Assembly: GCA_016927905.1 (NCBI GenBank)
Contig: JAFGLW010000024.1
Location: 1 to 64,000 of the forward strand
Length of the DNA stretch: 64,000 bases
Direction of reading: 5' to 3'
Origin: a candidate division CSSED10-310 bacterium
GTDB lineage: Bacteria > CSSED10-310 > JAFGJC01
The translations under genes and the position numbers were made by a program. This document shows, piece after piece, positions 1 to 11,535 of the stretch. Within the stretch, counting starts at the first letter, position 1. Each line of letters starts with the position of its first letter. The notes below the pieces were generated by a model. The model was given only the letters and a program-made list of their open reading frames with translations. It ran no database searches and was not told where the DNA came from.

Positions 1-361
<361 letters not shown>

Positions 362-369
362 TTTTTTAT

Positions 370-412
370 GGAACCGTCCCGCATGCGTGACGGGACGGTT
401 CCACCTTTTTTT
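370..412 (+). terminator. Intrinsic terminator-like hairpin between 23S and 5S
   Basis: A perfect 12-bp stem (GGAACCGTCCCG at 370-381 with CGGGACGGTTCC at 391-402) closes a 9-base loop and is followed by ACC and seven T residues (406-412). This is the shape of a rho-independent terminator. It lies only about 10 bases after the 23S end and 35 bases before the 5S start. It could instead be a processing stem, but the T tract directly after the stem favours termination. Confidence 0.7.
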
Positions 413-413
413 C

Positions 414-442
414 TTGATACCTTACCCTGAAATATTTATCAT
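414..442 (+). promoter_or_regulatory. Putative sigma70-type promoter for the 5S gene
   Basis: TTGATA (414-419) and TATCAT (437-442) are separated by exactly 17 bases. A start site about 6-7 bases downstream would fall at 448-449, essentially the first base of the 5S gene. The -35 element begins directly after the T tract of the upstream hairpin, so terminator and promoter form a compact unit. The assignment rests on consensus match and spacing only. Confidence 0.55.
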
Positions 443-446
443 TTTT

Positions 447-560
<114 letters not shown>

Positions 561-620
561 TTTTTTTGTACCTTCGTTTTCCCGACGGAACCGCCCACCC
601 GGAAACAACCCTGCATCCGG

Positions 621-649
621 TTGATAAGCTGCGAATTCAGTTGTAGAAT
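621..649 (+). promoter_or_regulatory. Promoter upstream of yebC-ruvCAB
   Basis: TTGATA (621-626) and TAGAAT (644-649) are spaced by 17 bases, with the predicted start site at about 656 and the yebC ATG at 686. The resulting leader would be short and contains the strong AGGAGGAGG ribosome site. The -35 hexamer is the same as that proposed in front of the 5S gene. Confidence 0.6.
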
Positions 650-685
650 CACCATTGAGTTTTTCCATAACAGGAGGAGGTACCT

Positions 686-1435
686 ATGTCAGGACACTCA
701 AAATGGCATAGCATCAAACACAAGAAGGCTGCCGTCGATGCCAGACGTGGCCAGTTGTTTACCAAAATAATAAAGGAAATTACCGTTGCTGCCCGGCTGG
801 GCGGGGGTGATCCGGAAACCAATCCCCGCCTGCGAATGGCGATCCAGAATGCCAAGGGCGCCAACATGCCCAACGACAATATCAAACGCGCCATCATGAA
901 AGGCACCGGCGAACTTCCCGGTACCATCATCGAGGAGGTGGTATACGAAGGCTATGGACCCGGAGGTGTGGCCCTGTATATCGAAGTCATGACCGACAAC
1001 AAAAACAGGACGGTCGCGGAAATCCGGCATATCCTGTCGAAGCACAACGGCAACCTGGGAGCCTCCAACAGCGTTGCCTGGAAATTCGAGAAAAAAGGCA
1101 TCATCTATATCCCCAAGGAACAAATCGATGAAGACACGCTCATGACGCTGATCCTGGATGCAGGTGCCGAAGACATGGAATTGGACGGCAGTCTGTATGA
1201 AATCAAAACCGCACCGGGTGATTTTGACAACGTCAAAGGCGCCCTGGAAACCAGCGGGATTGAATTCGAGAACGCCGAGATCACCATGCACCCCAACACC
1301 TCGGTCAAAGTGGACAAGAAACATGCGGAACAGCTCCTTAAAATCATGGAAAAACTGGAAGATCACGAGGATGTACAGCATGTTTATGCCGATTTCGACA
1401 TCCCGGACGAGGTGATGGAACAAATCTCCCCGTGA
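686..1435 (+). CDS. yebC: YebC/PmpR/TACO1-family protein
   Basis: The 249-residue product begins with the family hallmark [14 protein letters not shown] and keeps the usual full length (about 240-250). YebC proteins were long annotated as DNA-binding regulators (PmpR). More recent work on the family, including mitochondrial TACO1, links them to relief of ribosome stalling. Their frequent position next to ruvCAB is seen here too. The start is fixed by AGGAGGAGG (672-680) five bases upstream of the ATG. The stop overlaps the ruvC start codon (GTGA), indicating coupled translation. Confidence 0.95.
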   Translation: MSGHSKWHSIKHKKAAVDARRGQLFTKIIKEITVAARLGGGDPETNPRLRMAIQNAKGANMPNDNIKRAIMKGTGELPGTIIEEVVYEGYGPGGVALYIEVMTDNKNRTVAEIRHILSKHNGNLGASNSVAWKFEKKGIIYIPKEQIDEDTLMTLILDAGAEDMELDGSLYEIKTAPGDFDNVKGALETSGIEFENAEITMHPNTSVKVDKKHAEQLLKIMEKLEDHEDVQHVYADFDIPDEVMEQISP

Positions 1436-2007
1436 CCACTCCGGGTTTCGAGTCGATTCCAGTGAACGCGGAGACCGGCAGCGACGGGCAGAACGGGTTG
1501 TCCGGTGAACTGCGCATCCTGGGCATCGATCCGGGATCCCAGCGCACCGGGTTCGGTATCGTTTCGGCCTGCGGGGCCCGTCTCGACTGCATCAGTTACG
1601 GCTGCATCCGACTGCCCGCGGATAAACCGGTCCCGTACCGTCTCCGGGATTTATTCGATGAAATGAACGTCATTCTGGATCGATACCGCGTGAATGATAT
1701 GGCGGTTGAAAACCTGTTTACCGGAAAAAACGCCCAATCCATTCTCAAGCTGGGCCAGATCCGGGGAGTCATCCTTTTGTCTGGAATACGGCGGGGCCTG
1801 CCCATCGGTGAATACCCCCCGGCAACCGTCAAACAATCCCTGGTCGGATATGGACGCGCCGACAAACCCCAGGTGCAGTACATGGTTCAAAAAATCCTCA
1901 AACTTCCCGGACTCCCCCGTCCGGCCGATGCCGCCGACGCCCTGGCGGTGGCAATATGCCATGCCAACAACCGTCGGCTGGAGCGGCGTCTGGAATGCAC
2001 AACATGA
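1432..2007 (+). CDS. ruvC: Holliday junction resolvase RuvC
   Basis: RuvC is the dimeric endonuclease that cuts Holliday junctions moved by RuvAB. The RNase H-like core is visible: first acidic residue in [15 protein letters not shown], the glutamate in MAVENLF, and the two late aspartates in [13 protein letters not shown]. These correspond to the four metal-binding acids of the family. The chosen GTG overlaps the yebC stop by 4 nt and gives an N-terminal extension of about 27 residues before the conserved core. In-frame GTG and TTG codons at residues 11 and 23 are alternatives. The 3' end overlaps ruvA by ATGA. Confidence 0.95.
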   Translation: MTTPGFESIPVNAETGSDGQNGLSGELRILGIDPGSQRTGFGIVSACGARLDCISYGCIRLPADKPVPYRLRDLFDEMNVILDRYRVNDMAVENLFTGKNAQSILKLGQIRGVILLSGIRRGLPIGEYPPATVKQSLVGYGRADKPQVQYMVQKILKLPGLPRPADAADALAVAICHANNRRLERRLECTT

Positions 2008-2618
2008 TTGCATATCTTCAGGGCCTCCTGCTGGAAAAAACTCCCGAATATGCAATCGTGATCGCGGGTGGTGTCGGATATAAGGTATACATCCCGCTTA
2101 CCACCTTTTATTCCATGCCTTCCCGGAACGAACCGATCGAGCTGTTCGTTCAGACCGTTGTCCGGGATGATTCAATCCGGCTGTTCGGGTTCCGACGGGA
2201 TGAGGAAAGAAAAATGTTCGAATTGTTTTTGACGGTCTCCGGGATCGGCCCGAAACTGGCCCTGAACATCATGTCCGGAATGGAATTCGAATCGCTGAAA
2301 CAGGCCGTGCTGAGACAGGACAGCAACGCGCTGTCATCCATACCCGGGTTCGGGAAGAAATCGGCCGAAAAACTCCTGTTCGAATTGAAAGGCAAAAGCC
2401 AGACGGTCAGCCTGCTGGGTGACCGCCCGTCCGTTCCGGGAACGGTGTCACCGGATTCAACCGTCCGGGCTGTGGTCTCCACACTGACCAATCTGGGCTA
2501 CAAACAGCTCGCCGCCGAAAAAGCCGCCCTCGAAGCGACTGAGGAGCTGGGCGGGGAGGTGGAAATGCAGATGCTTATCCGAAGAGCTTTGAAAATCATT
2601 ACCGGGAGAAAAAAATGA
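2004..2618 (+). CDS. ruvA: Holliday junction branch-migration protein RuvA
   Basis: The 204-residue protein starts MIAYLQG, the canonical RuvA N-terminus (OB-fold domain). Two helix-hairpin-helix motifs follow in domain II ([14 protein letters not shown] and [18 protein letters not shown]), and a C-terminal helical domain that would contact RuvB. RuvA tetramers hold the four-way junction open for the RuvB motor. An earlier in-frame ATG at 1956 exists but would add 16 unconserved residues inside ruvC. The ATG at 2004 overlaps the ruvC stop (ATGA). The gene's own stop overlaps ruvB in the same way. Confidence 0.96.
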   Translation: MIAYLQGLLLEKTPEYAIVIAGGVGYKVYIPLTTFYSMPSRNEPIELFVQTVVRDDSIRLFGFRRDEERKMFELFLTVSGIGPKLALNIMSGMEFESLKQAVLRQDSNALSSIPGFGKKSAEKLLFELKGKSQTVSLLGDRPSVPGTVSPDSTVRAVVSTLTNLGYKQLAAEKAALEATEELGGEVEMQMLIRRALKIITGRKK

Positions 2619-3649
2619 TCGAAGATCAGCGGCATCTGATCAGTCCCAACCGAAAGGAAGACGATGACCGGCATTGGGAATCGATCCGGCCCAGAACGCT
2701 CGAAGAATACATCGGACAGAACAAGATCAAAATGCAATTGAAGATTTTTCTCCAGGCCGTCAACCAGAGAAACGAAGCTCTGGATCATGTGTTGTTTTAC
2801 GGTCCGCCGGGTCTCGGGAAAACGACCCTGGCCCTTATTCTGGGCCGGGAACTGGGTGTCCGGGTGGAGAGCACTTCCGGGCCGGCCCTGGAGCATCCAG
2901 GGGACATCGCCGCAATTTTGACCAATCTGGAACGGCGGGACATCCTTTTTATCGATGAGATTCACCGCCTGAACAGGGTGGTGGAGGAAAAACTCTACCC
3001 GGCCATGGAAGATTACCGGATGGATCTGGTCATGGGCCAGGGACCCGCCGCCCGCGTTCTCCCTCTCGAACTCAGCCCGTTCACCCTTGTGGGCGCGACC
3101 ACCCGGTTCGGCGCAATCAGTTCCCCCATGCGCGACCGGTTCGGAATCATATGCCGCCTTCAGTTCTATTCCCCCGGCGAATTGATCGCCGTGCTGAACC
3201 GGTCCGCCGGGATAATGGGTATTTCGCTTCTGCCGGAAGGTGCAGCCGAGATCGCCGGGCGTGCCCGGGGAACTCCCCGGATCGCCAACCGTCTTCTCAA
3301 ACGGGTCCGGGATTTCGCCCAGGTGCAGGGCAACGGTCAAGTCACCGGGAAAATAGCGGATCGAGCGCTGACCGAAATGGAGATTGATGGGGAGGGTCTG
3401 GATTCGATGGATCGCAGCCTGCTGATCGTTCTGGCTGAAAATTACGGCGGCGGACCCGTAGGAATCGAAACGCTGGCAGCTGCGCTCTCGGAAGACAAGG
3501 ATACCATCGAGGATGTCTATGAACCGTTCCTCATCCAGCAGGGATTCCTGCAGAGAACTCCCAGAGGACGCGTTCTGACACCCAAATCCTATGACCACCT
3601 GCACATGAGCCTGCCCGAATCGATGAAATCGAGTGAACTGCCGTTTTGA
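2615..3649 (+). CDS. ruvB: Holliday junction branch-migration helicase RuvB
   Basis: RuvB is the hexameric AAA+ motor of the RuvABC resolvasome. The 344-residue protein shows Walker A (GPPGLGKTT), Walker B ([10 protein letters not shown]), sensor 1 (LVGATTRFG), the arginine-finger region (SPMRDRFG) and sensor 2 ([17 protein letters not shown]), followed by the winged-helix DNA-binding domain. Length and motif order are normal. Translation is coupled to ruvA through ATGA. It is followed 29 bases later by queA. Confidence 0.97.
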   Translation: MIEDQRHLISPNRKEDDDRHWESIRPRTLEEYIGQNKIKMQLKIFLQAVNQRNEALDHVLFYGPPGLGKTTLALILGRELGVRVESTSGPALEHPGDIAAILTNLERRDILFIDEIHRLNRVVEEKLYPAMEDYRMDLVMGQGPAARVLPLELSPFTLVGATTRFGAISSPMRDRFGIICRLQFYSPGELIAVLNRSAGIMGISLLPEGAAEIAGRARGTPRIANRLLKRVRDFAQVQGNGQVTGKIADRALTEMEIDGEGLDSMDRSLLIVLAENYGGGPVGIETLAAALSEDKDTIEDVYEPFLIQQGFLQRTPRGRVLTPKSYDHLHMSLPESMKSSELPF

Positions 3650-3678
3650 AATAATCGGACCCGGGGGATTCCATATCG

Positions 3679-5858
<2,180 letters not shown>

Positions 5859-5910
5859 ACCAAGGCGGCGGTTGATGCCGCGGAAAGAACAAATTAGATT
5901 CCCTATTTCC

Positions 5911-5939
5911 TTGACTATTGAAACCAATTGGTGCATTCT
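5911..5939 (+). promoter_or_regulatory. Possible promoter upstream of yajC-secDF
   Basis: The 155-base gap between tgt and yajC holds TTGACT (5911-5916) and, 17 bases later, CATTCT (5934-5939). The -35 match is good and the -10 match is poor (3 of 6). It would allow yajC-secD-secF to be expressed apart from the upstream genes. Confidence 0.3.
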
Positions 5940-6013
5940 ACCGCGTCGGTTTTGATCCCGGACGATTGATTCGATCTCGGTGAAAAAAAGGATTCTACCA
6001 TTCAGGGGGATGT

Positions 6014-6343
6014 ATGTTCAGTCAAGCGGTTCATGCAATGGCACAGGGCGGTCAGCCGGCTGCCGGCGGGTCCGAAGCGGGATTTCAGTTCCTGATACCG
6101 ATGGTCCTGGTCATTTTCATATTTTATTTCCTGATAATCCGTCCGCAGCAGAAGGAACGCAAACGCCATCAGCAGCTTCTGAGCGAGCTGAAGGCGGGTG
6201 ATTCGGTGGTCACAACCGGCGGGATCATCGGCACCATTCACAGCGTGTCCGACCAGGTCGTTCAATTGAAATTGAATGATAAAACGAAAATATCCGTGCT
6301 GCGGAGCGCCATCCGGGGATTGCACGGCGAAGTGCCCGAATAG
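6014..6343 (+). CDS. yajC: Sec translocase accessory subunit YajC
   Basis: This 109-residue protein has one membrane segment (about residues 26-43) followed by the YajC signature IIRPQQKERKRHQQLL and the cytoplasmic stretch LKAGDSVVTTGGIIGTIHSV. YajC associates with SecDF and SecYEG. It directly precedes secD and secF, the standard order. GGGGGA lies five bases upstream of the ATG. The N-terminal region before the membrane segment is rich in Gly and Ala, as is common in the family. Confidence 0.95.
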   Translation: MFSQAVHAMAQGGQPAAGGSEAGFQFLIPMVLVIFIFYFLIIRPQQKERKRHQQLLSELKAGDSVVTTGGIIGTIHSVSDQVVQLKLNDKTKISVLRSAIRGLHGEVPE

Positions 6344-6394
6344 CAGCGGATGGAATAGGTCGGAACAAACGGGAGATTTGAAAGGAGGATCTGG

Positions 6395-7993
6395 TTGAGC
6401 AAGATTGATCTCAAATGGCGCATATTGTTCACGGTGATCGTCATCGGAGTGGGATTATATATGATGTATCCGCCTCTGGATCCCGACGGGGAGGGTCCCG
6501 AACGGGGGAAAATCAATCTCGGACTGGATCTGCAGGGCGGCATGCACATGGTCATGGAGGTTGTAACTGAAGAGGCCGTCCAGAACGAACTCGTATTGAT
6601 GAAGAAGAACCTTGAAAGCATGTTCCGAAAGGATCGGATCCGGGATGCCGTGATCGACATTCCGGATGATTCGCATCGGCTTGTGATCACTTTTCCGGAC
6701 ATGAGCAACCGGGATAAATATGTGGATGAGCTCAAAGATTACGCCAGCTTCAAAATCACAACTTCAAACCGTGCCGACAATTACGATCTGATTGCCACCA
6801 TGGAATCGTCCCGGGTGGCTCAGATCAAGGAAAACGCACTGGATCAGGCCCTGCTGACCATCCGGAACCGGATCGATGAGCTGGGCGTTTCCGAACCGGT
6901 CATCCAGAAACAGAAAAGCCTTACCAAGGGGGAACTGCCCCGGATTCTGGTCCAGCTTCCCGGGATCAAGGATATTGAAGAAGCCAAGGACATCATCGGG
7001 AAAACCGCTTTACTGGAATTCCGGCTGGCGGTGGACGGACCCGCCACCCGGCAGGAGCTTCTGGAGATGCACGGCGGGCGGGAGCCGGCCAATGCCAGGC
7101 TGTACGAAGCGGATCAGACCCGCGGCGGGAAGCTGCTTTATTATCTATTGGAGAAGGAAGCGGAAGTCACGGGAGCCGACCTGGACAGCGTCCGGGTGGA
7201 CCGGGACGACTATGGGCAGTGGGCGGTTGCATTCACCCTGAGCCGGGACGGCGGCAAGCGATTCGCCAGGCTGACTCAGGATAACATGGACCGGCAGCTG
7301 GCCATTGTTCTGGACGGGAAGGTGCAGTCCGCACCGGTAATCCGGGCCCGGATCTCACGGAACGGGCAGATTACCGGCGATTTCACATTCGAGGAAGCCA
7401 AGAAACTGATGATCGTGTTGAAGTCCGGCGCTCTGCCGGCTTCGGTCATCCCCTTCGAAGAACGCACCGTGGGGCCTTCCCTGGGACATGATTCCATTTC
7501 CAGGGGGATCCGATCCATCGTCCTGGGCGGTATTGTGGTGATTCTGTTCATGGCGTTCTGGTACCGGGTTTCCGGTCTGATCGCAGACATCGGGATGATT
7601 TTCACCCTGATTCTGCTTCTGGGTGTCCTGGCAAGTCTCCACGCGACACTCACCCTTCCCGGAATCGCCGGCATCATCCTGACCATCGGGATGGCGGTGG
7701 ATGCGAATGTCCTGATATTCGAGCGCATCCGGGAAGAACTCCGGCAGGGTAAAACCGTCCGCACCGCGGTTGCAAACGGATATTCAAGAGCGTTCATCAC
7801 CATCATGGACGCCAACATCACCACGCTGATCGCCGCGGTGGTACTGCTGCAGTTCGGGATGGGCCCCATCCGCGGATTCGCGGTTACCCTGTCCATCGGT
7901 GTGGTCGCCAGCATGTTTGTCGGGATTTTCGTTTCCAGGGTTTTCATGGATTCCATCCTGGCCCGCCCCTCAGTCACGAAAATCTCCATATGA
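6395..7993 (+). CDS. secD: Protein translocase subunit SecD
   Basis: SecD works with SecF to use the proton motive force in late steps of protein export. The 532-residue product shows an N-terminal membrane segment, the D1 motif NLGLDLQGGMHMVMEV, a large periplasmic domain, and five C-terminal membrane segments with the motif GMAVDANVLIFERIREEL. The start is TTG at 6395, with AAAGGAGG (6381-6388) six bases upstream. No better ATG exists nearby. secF follows after 15 bases. Confidence 0.97.
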   Translation: MSKIDLKWRILFTVIVIGVGLYMMYPPLDPDGEGPERGKINLGLDLQGGMHMVMEVVTEEAVQNELVLMKKNLESMFRKDRIRDAVIDIPDDSHRLVITFPDMSNRDKYVDELKDYASFKITTSNRADNYDLIATMESSRVAQIKENALDQALLTIRNRIDELGVSEPVIQKQKSLTKGELPRILVQLPGIKDIEEAKDIIGKTALLEFRLAVDGPATRQELLEMHGGREPANARLYEADQTRGGKLLYYLLEKEAEVTGADLDSVRVDRDDYGQWAVAFTLSRDGGKRFARLTQDNMDRQLAIVLDGKVQSAPVIRARISRNGQITGDFTFEEAKKLMIVLKSGALPASVIPFEERTVGPSLGHDSISRGIRSIVLGGIVVILFMAFWYRVSGLIADIGMIFTLILLLGVLASLHATLTLPGIAGIILTIGMAVDANVLIFERIREELRQGKTVRTAVANGYSRAFITIMDANITTLIAAVVLLQFGMGPIRGFAVTLSIGVVASMFVGIFVSRVFMDSILARPSVTKISI

Positions 7994-8008
7994 AGTGAGG
8001 ATGCACGC

Positions 8009-8950
8009 ATGCAGATTTTTGCCAATCTCAATTATGATTTCATCGGGAAACGCAATATTGCCATCCTGTGCTCGGTGATTTTCATCCTGGCCGGAGTCGT
8101 CTCCATTGTCCTGCACAACGGTCTGAATTATGGAATCGATTTCGCCGGAGGAACCCTGATCCAGCTGAAATTTAATCGCGCCATCACGGCGGAGGAAGTG
8201 CGGAACGCCCTGTCCGAACTGCCCCTGGGGACCTATACGATTCAGCGGATCGGGGAACAGGAACATAACGAAATCATGATCCGGCTGACCCAGGCGGTGG
8301 AACGGGAAGTCGACAAAACACCGGCCGTCATGGTGACCCGCACGCTGAAAAAGGCTTTCGAGGAGAATGCGTTTGAGATCCGGCGGACCGAAAGCGTGGG
8401 GCCGACCATCGGCGAGGAATTGAAAAAGAGCGCTCTGGGAGCCATTGCCGGAGCCATTGTCATGATTCTGCTGTACATCACGTTCCGTTTTGAATTCAAA
8501 TTTGCCGTCGGCGCGATACTGGCGCTGGTCCATGATGTTCTGTTCACCGTCGGCATGTTCTCCATCACCAACCGCGAGTTCAACCTGCCGGTTATCGCCG
8601 CCCTGCTGACGATCGTGGGATATTCCCTGAATGATACCATCGTTGTGTATGACCGGATCCGCGAAAACATGCGTCTGATGCACCGGGAATCTTTCTACAC
8701 AATCATCAATAGCAGCATCAACCAGACACTTTCCCGGACCATTCTGACATCGGCCACCACATTGATGGTGATCATATTTCTGTATTTTTTCGGGGGAGAA
8801 GTGATCAACGATTTCTCGTTTGCTCTTCTCATCGGGATTATCGTGGGAACATATTCATCCATTTTTGTCGCCAGCCCGGTTTTAATCTGGTGGCGCGTGT
8901 TCGATACCCAGAAATCCAGGTCAAAAGGCAAACGGCGAGCATCAGCCTGA
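8009..8950 (+). CDS. secF: Protein translocase subunit SecF
   Basis: The 313-residue partner of SecD begins with a membrane segment, then the D1 motif NYGIDFAGGTLIQLKF, a periplasmic domain, and five membrane segments with YSLNDTIVVYDRIREN in the fourth/fifth. Length and architecture are typical. GTGAGG lies eight bases before the ATG. The C-terminus is basic (KSRSKGKRRASA), likely cytosolic. The next gene starts 29 bases downstream. Confidence 0.97.
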   Translation: MQIFANLNYDFIGKRNIAILCSVIFILAGVVSIVLHNGLNYGIDFAGGTLIQLKFNRAITAEEVRNALSELPLGTYTIQRIGEQEHNEIMIRLTQAVEREVDKTPAVMVTRTLKKAFEENAFEIRRTESVGPTIGEELKKSALGAIAGAIVMILLYITFRFEFKFAVGAILALVHDVLFTVGMFSITNREFNLPVIAALLTIVGYSLNDTIVVYDRIRENMRLMHRESFYTIINSSINQTLSRTILTSATTLMVIIFLYFFGGEVINDFSFALLIGIIVGTYSSIFVASPVLIWWRVFDTQKSRSKGKRRASA

Positions 8951-8979
8951 AGCGAACCGGGCCGGAATCTTGAAAGATA

Positions 8980-11100
8980 GTGTTCAGGGAAACCGTCCAA
9001 AACGTTTTTTCGTCTTTTGAAATCCTGGAAGAGGGTTTTTCCCAGTCCTTCACGGAGCTGCTCGAAGCACTTTACTCGGGCCGGACACGCTCCAGCGGGG
9101 AACCACTCTTGGGTTATGTGGCGGATGTCCTGGCCCGCCTGTCCGAATTGAACCTCGATTTTCCCACCATGGCTGCCGCCTGCCTGTGGCCGGCGTTGAA
9201 CCTGCCGGTATCGGAAACCGATGTCTTCGCACGGTTCGACCGGGAAATAAGGGACCTGTGCGAACGGATCTGCCAGATCGATCAGATCGATTTCAAGGTG
9301 ACATCGGAACTCCAGGCTGAGAATTCCCGAAACATGATTCTGGCCCTGGCCAAGGATATCCGCGTTGTTTTCATCCTTCTGGCCGATCGGGTCCACTCGC
9401 TGGATTTGATGGACCGGTACCCGAGCACAAACCCCGGAAGGGATGCATCGGTATGCCGGGAGATATTCGCGCCGCTGGCGAACCGGATGGGAATCGGCAA
9501 GTTCAAGCTGCAGCTGGAAGATGGCAGTTTCCGGATCCTGGAACCGGCCCTGTTCGACCGGATCGAGAAACAGATTCAGGGCGGGCGGGCGGACCGGGAA
9601 ATCTATCTGGAGAAGGTCAAGACGGCGGTCATGAGTGAATTGAACCGGGAAGGTATCGGGGCCACGATTTCAGGTCGGGTTAAACATCGGTATTCCATTT
9701 ACAGGAAAATGATCAAACAGCATATCTCCTTTGACGAAGTCTATGATGTTCTCGGCATCCGGATCATAACTGATTCCGTGCGTAATTGTTACAGTATTCT
9801 AGGAATAATACATTCACTATGGAAACCTATTCCACATCGATTTAAAGACTATATTGCCACACCCAAGGGAAATATGTACCAGTCCATTCACACCAGCGTG
9901 GACGGCCCGTCCGGCTACCCACTGGAAGTGCAGATCCGGACCTATGAAATGGACCGGGTGGCGGAAATCGGGATTGCGGCGCACTGGCGGTACAAGGATG
10001 TGATCTCCAAAAAGCATGAAAAAAAGTTTGCGTGGCTACATCAGATCATGCAGTGGATTCAGCAGAAGGGTGATCCTGAGCAGTTGATGGAGATGCTCCG
10101 GGTGGATTTCTTCCCGGATGAGGTTTATGTGTTCACTCCCAAGGGAGACGTCAAGACACTCCCCGCAGGATCCACGGTGGTGGATTTCGCATTTCAGATC
10201 CACTCCGATGTCGGTTGCCGGTGCAAGGGCGGAAGGGTCAACCGGAAGCTGGTGCCTTTGAAAACAGTCCTGCAGACTGGGGATGTCGTGGAGATCATAA
10301 CGTCGCCGCACACCCATCCCAATGCGGACTGGATGCAGTTCGTCAAAACTCCCGCTGCCAGGAGCAAGATCCGGCGGTATATCCGGGAGCAGAACAAGGA
10401 GCAGGCGACCCAGACGGGGCGGGAACTTTTTTTCAAGGCCATGCGCAGACAGAAACTCCGGTCAAAAAGTGTTCTGGAATCGGAGGAAATGGTTCAGACT
10501 GTATCCAAACTGGGTTATTCCAATGCGGCTGAACTGATGGCGGCCGTCGGATTTGGCGAAATCAACGTCCAGCAGATTATCAACCGCCTTAAGATCCTGA
10601 TGGTCAAAACAGAACAAAAAATCCAGAAACAGCAGATCAAGCCGGAAACATCCCGTACTTGGGTCACGGTGGACAATATGCCCAATGTTCTGCTCAAGTT
10701 CGCGAGATGTTGCGAGCCTTTGCCGGGAGAAGCAATAATCGGCTATATCACGCAGGGGCGGGGCATCACCATTCATGCCACACGCTGTGCCAATATTCAT
10801 AAAATGGAACGAGATCGGATCGTGCATGCGGACTGGGAGCCGAAGGACCGGCCGGTCTACCCGGTGCGGATCGGGTTTGCTTCCCACAACCATCCGCAAT
10901 TGCTGCAGGATGTTGCGAAAATACTGAATGCGCACAATGCGCTGGTTCTTTCCCAGAAAACGGAGACCAGCAGGCGGAAGGACAAGGTCCGTGGGGAACT
11001 GGTCGTGGAAATATCCGAACTGGAAGTGCTGAATCGTATTTTAAGCGAGCTGGATCAGATATCCGGGATGATCCGGGTGGAGAGACTGCTTTCCCGCTGA
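8980..11100 (+). CDS. RelA/SpoT-family (p)ppGpp synthetase, hydrolase domain degenerate
   Basis: This 706-residue long RSH protein has all usual domains: a pseudo-HD region (about 20-170), the synthetase domain (about 215-330; VLGIRIITD near 257, RFKDYIATPKGNMYQS near 287, catalytic Glu in YPLEVQIRT near 313), a TGS domain (about 382-442), a Cys-bearing zinc-finger/CC region (FARCCEPLPG near 573) and a C-terminal ACT domain (about 626-706). At the expected HD dyad (LLHDVVEDT in active enzymes) it reads CLWPALNLP near residue 66, so hydrolysis is probably lost, as in RelA. The synthetase motif is nevertheless RFKD (bifunctional type), not EFDD (RelA type). The start is GTG, with only a weak ribosome site. 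A separate hydrolase should exist elsewhere in the genome. Confidence 0.9.
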   Translation: MFRETVQNVFSSFEILEEGFSQSFTELLEALYSGRTRSSGEPLLGYVADVLARLSELNLDFPTMAAACLWPALNLPVSETDVFARFDREIRDLCERICQIDQIDFKVTSELQAENSRNMILALAKDIRVVFILLADRVHSLDLMDRYPSTNPGRDASVCREIFAPLANRMGIGKFKLQLEDGSFRILEPALFDRIEKQIQGGRADREIYLEKVKTAVMSELNREGIGATISGRVKHRYSIYRKMIKQHISFDEVYDVLGIRIITDSVRNCYSILGIIHSLWKPIPHRFKDYIATPKGNMYQSIHTSVDGPSGYPLEVQIRTYEMDRVAEIGIAAHWRYKDVISKKHEKKFAWLHQIMQWIQQKGDPEQLMEMLRVDFFPDEVYVFTPKGDVKTLPAGSTVVDFAFQIHSDVGCRCKGGRVNRKLVPLKTVLQTGDVVEIITSPHTHPNADWMQFVKTPAARSKIRRYIREQNKEQATQTGRELFFKAMRRQKLRSKSVLESEEMVQTVSKLGYSNAAELMAAVGFGEINVQQIINRLKILMVKTEQKIQKQQIKPETSRTWVTVDNMPNVLLKFARCCEPLPGEAIIGYITQGRGITIHATRCANIHKMERDRIVHADWEPKDRPVYPVRIGFASHNHPQLLQDVAKILNAHNALVLSQKTETSRRKDKVRGELVVEISELEVLNRILSELDQISGMIRVERLLSR

Positions 11101-11132
11101 AACCTGTCTGCCCGGATTTTCCGCGATTCCGA

Positions 11133-11321
11133 TCAGGCTTTCCGGATTTTCCCCGCCGACAGGCAGGATGTGCAGACATTCATCCGTTTCTGAACACCGT
11201 CGACAACAACTTTTATCTTGTGAATATTCGGGTTAAAGCGGCGTTTTGAAAGGTTGTGAGCGTGGCTGATCCGGTTGCCGAACTGAGGACCCTTCCCGCA
11301 TATTTCGCATTTTCTAGACAT
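11133..11321 (-). CDS. rpmB: Large ribosomal subunit protein bL28
   Basis: The 62-residue protein starts [16 protein letters not shown] and carries two CxxC pairs (CEIC and CTSC), the zinc-binding form of bL28. The ATG at 11321 is preceded by AGGAG and matches the family N-terminus. Upstream in-frame codons would only add promoter sequence. It is transcribed against the relA-type gene, with stops 32 bases apart, and divergently from pilM. The gene stands alone, without rpmG. Confidence 0.96.
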   Translation of the reverse strand: MSRKCEICGKGPQFGNRISHAHNLSKRRFNPNIHKIKVVVDGVQKRMNVCTSCLSAGKIRKA

Positions 11322-11367
11322 GATAAATCTCCTGGCTGTCACCCGGATCCGTCCGAATGACGGCAGC

Positions 11368-11396
11368 ACACTAGCATCAGAACCCATTCAGGTCAA
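11368..11396 (-). promoter_or_regulatory. Promoter of rpmB
   Basis: Reading the minus strand, TTGACC (11396-11391) and TAGTGT (11373-11368) are separated by 17 bases, about 47 bases before the rpmB ATG. It lies in the same intergenic region as the divergent pilM promoter, and the two do not overlap. Confidence 0.55.
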
Positions 11397-11440
11397 GCGA
11401 AAAAATAAGTGGAAACAGTGCCCTTGCCTGCGAAATTTAC

Positions 11441-11469
11441 TTGACACCAAAACGATTGCCTGATACAAA
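11441..11469 (+). promoter_or_regulatory. Promoter of the pilMNOPQ operon
   Basis: A perfect -35 TTGACA (11441-11446) is followed after 17 bases by TACAAA (11464-11469), preceded by TG one base upstream (extended -10). The predicted start near 11476 leaves a leader of about 60 bases before pilM. This is one of the best consensus matches in the window. Confidence 0.65.
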
Positions 11470-11535
11470 TGATCTAGTTTGTGAACGATATCAGAGTGAT
11501 TTAACAGAAGCTGGCAAAGCCAACAGGGAAAGTAG

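Noticed and set aside
698..1423. Long open frame on the minus strand across yebC
   Set aside because: It lies wholly within a well-conserved gene, has no ribosome site, and its translation (rich in Phe, Asp, Gly, His) looks like an antisense reading. Similar long antisense frames opposite ruvB, pilQ and accC were rejected for the same reason.
11111..11152. Direct repeat of CCGGATTTTCC (two copies 30 bases apart) between the relA-type gene and rpmB
   Set aside because: One copy is coding sequence of the rpmB C-terminus and the repeat is only 11 bases. Chance is the simplest explanation.
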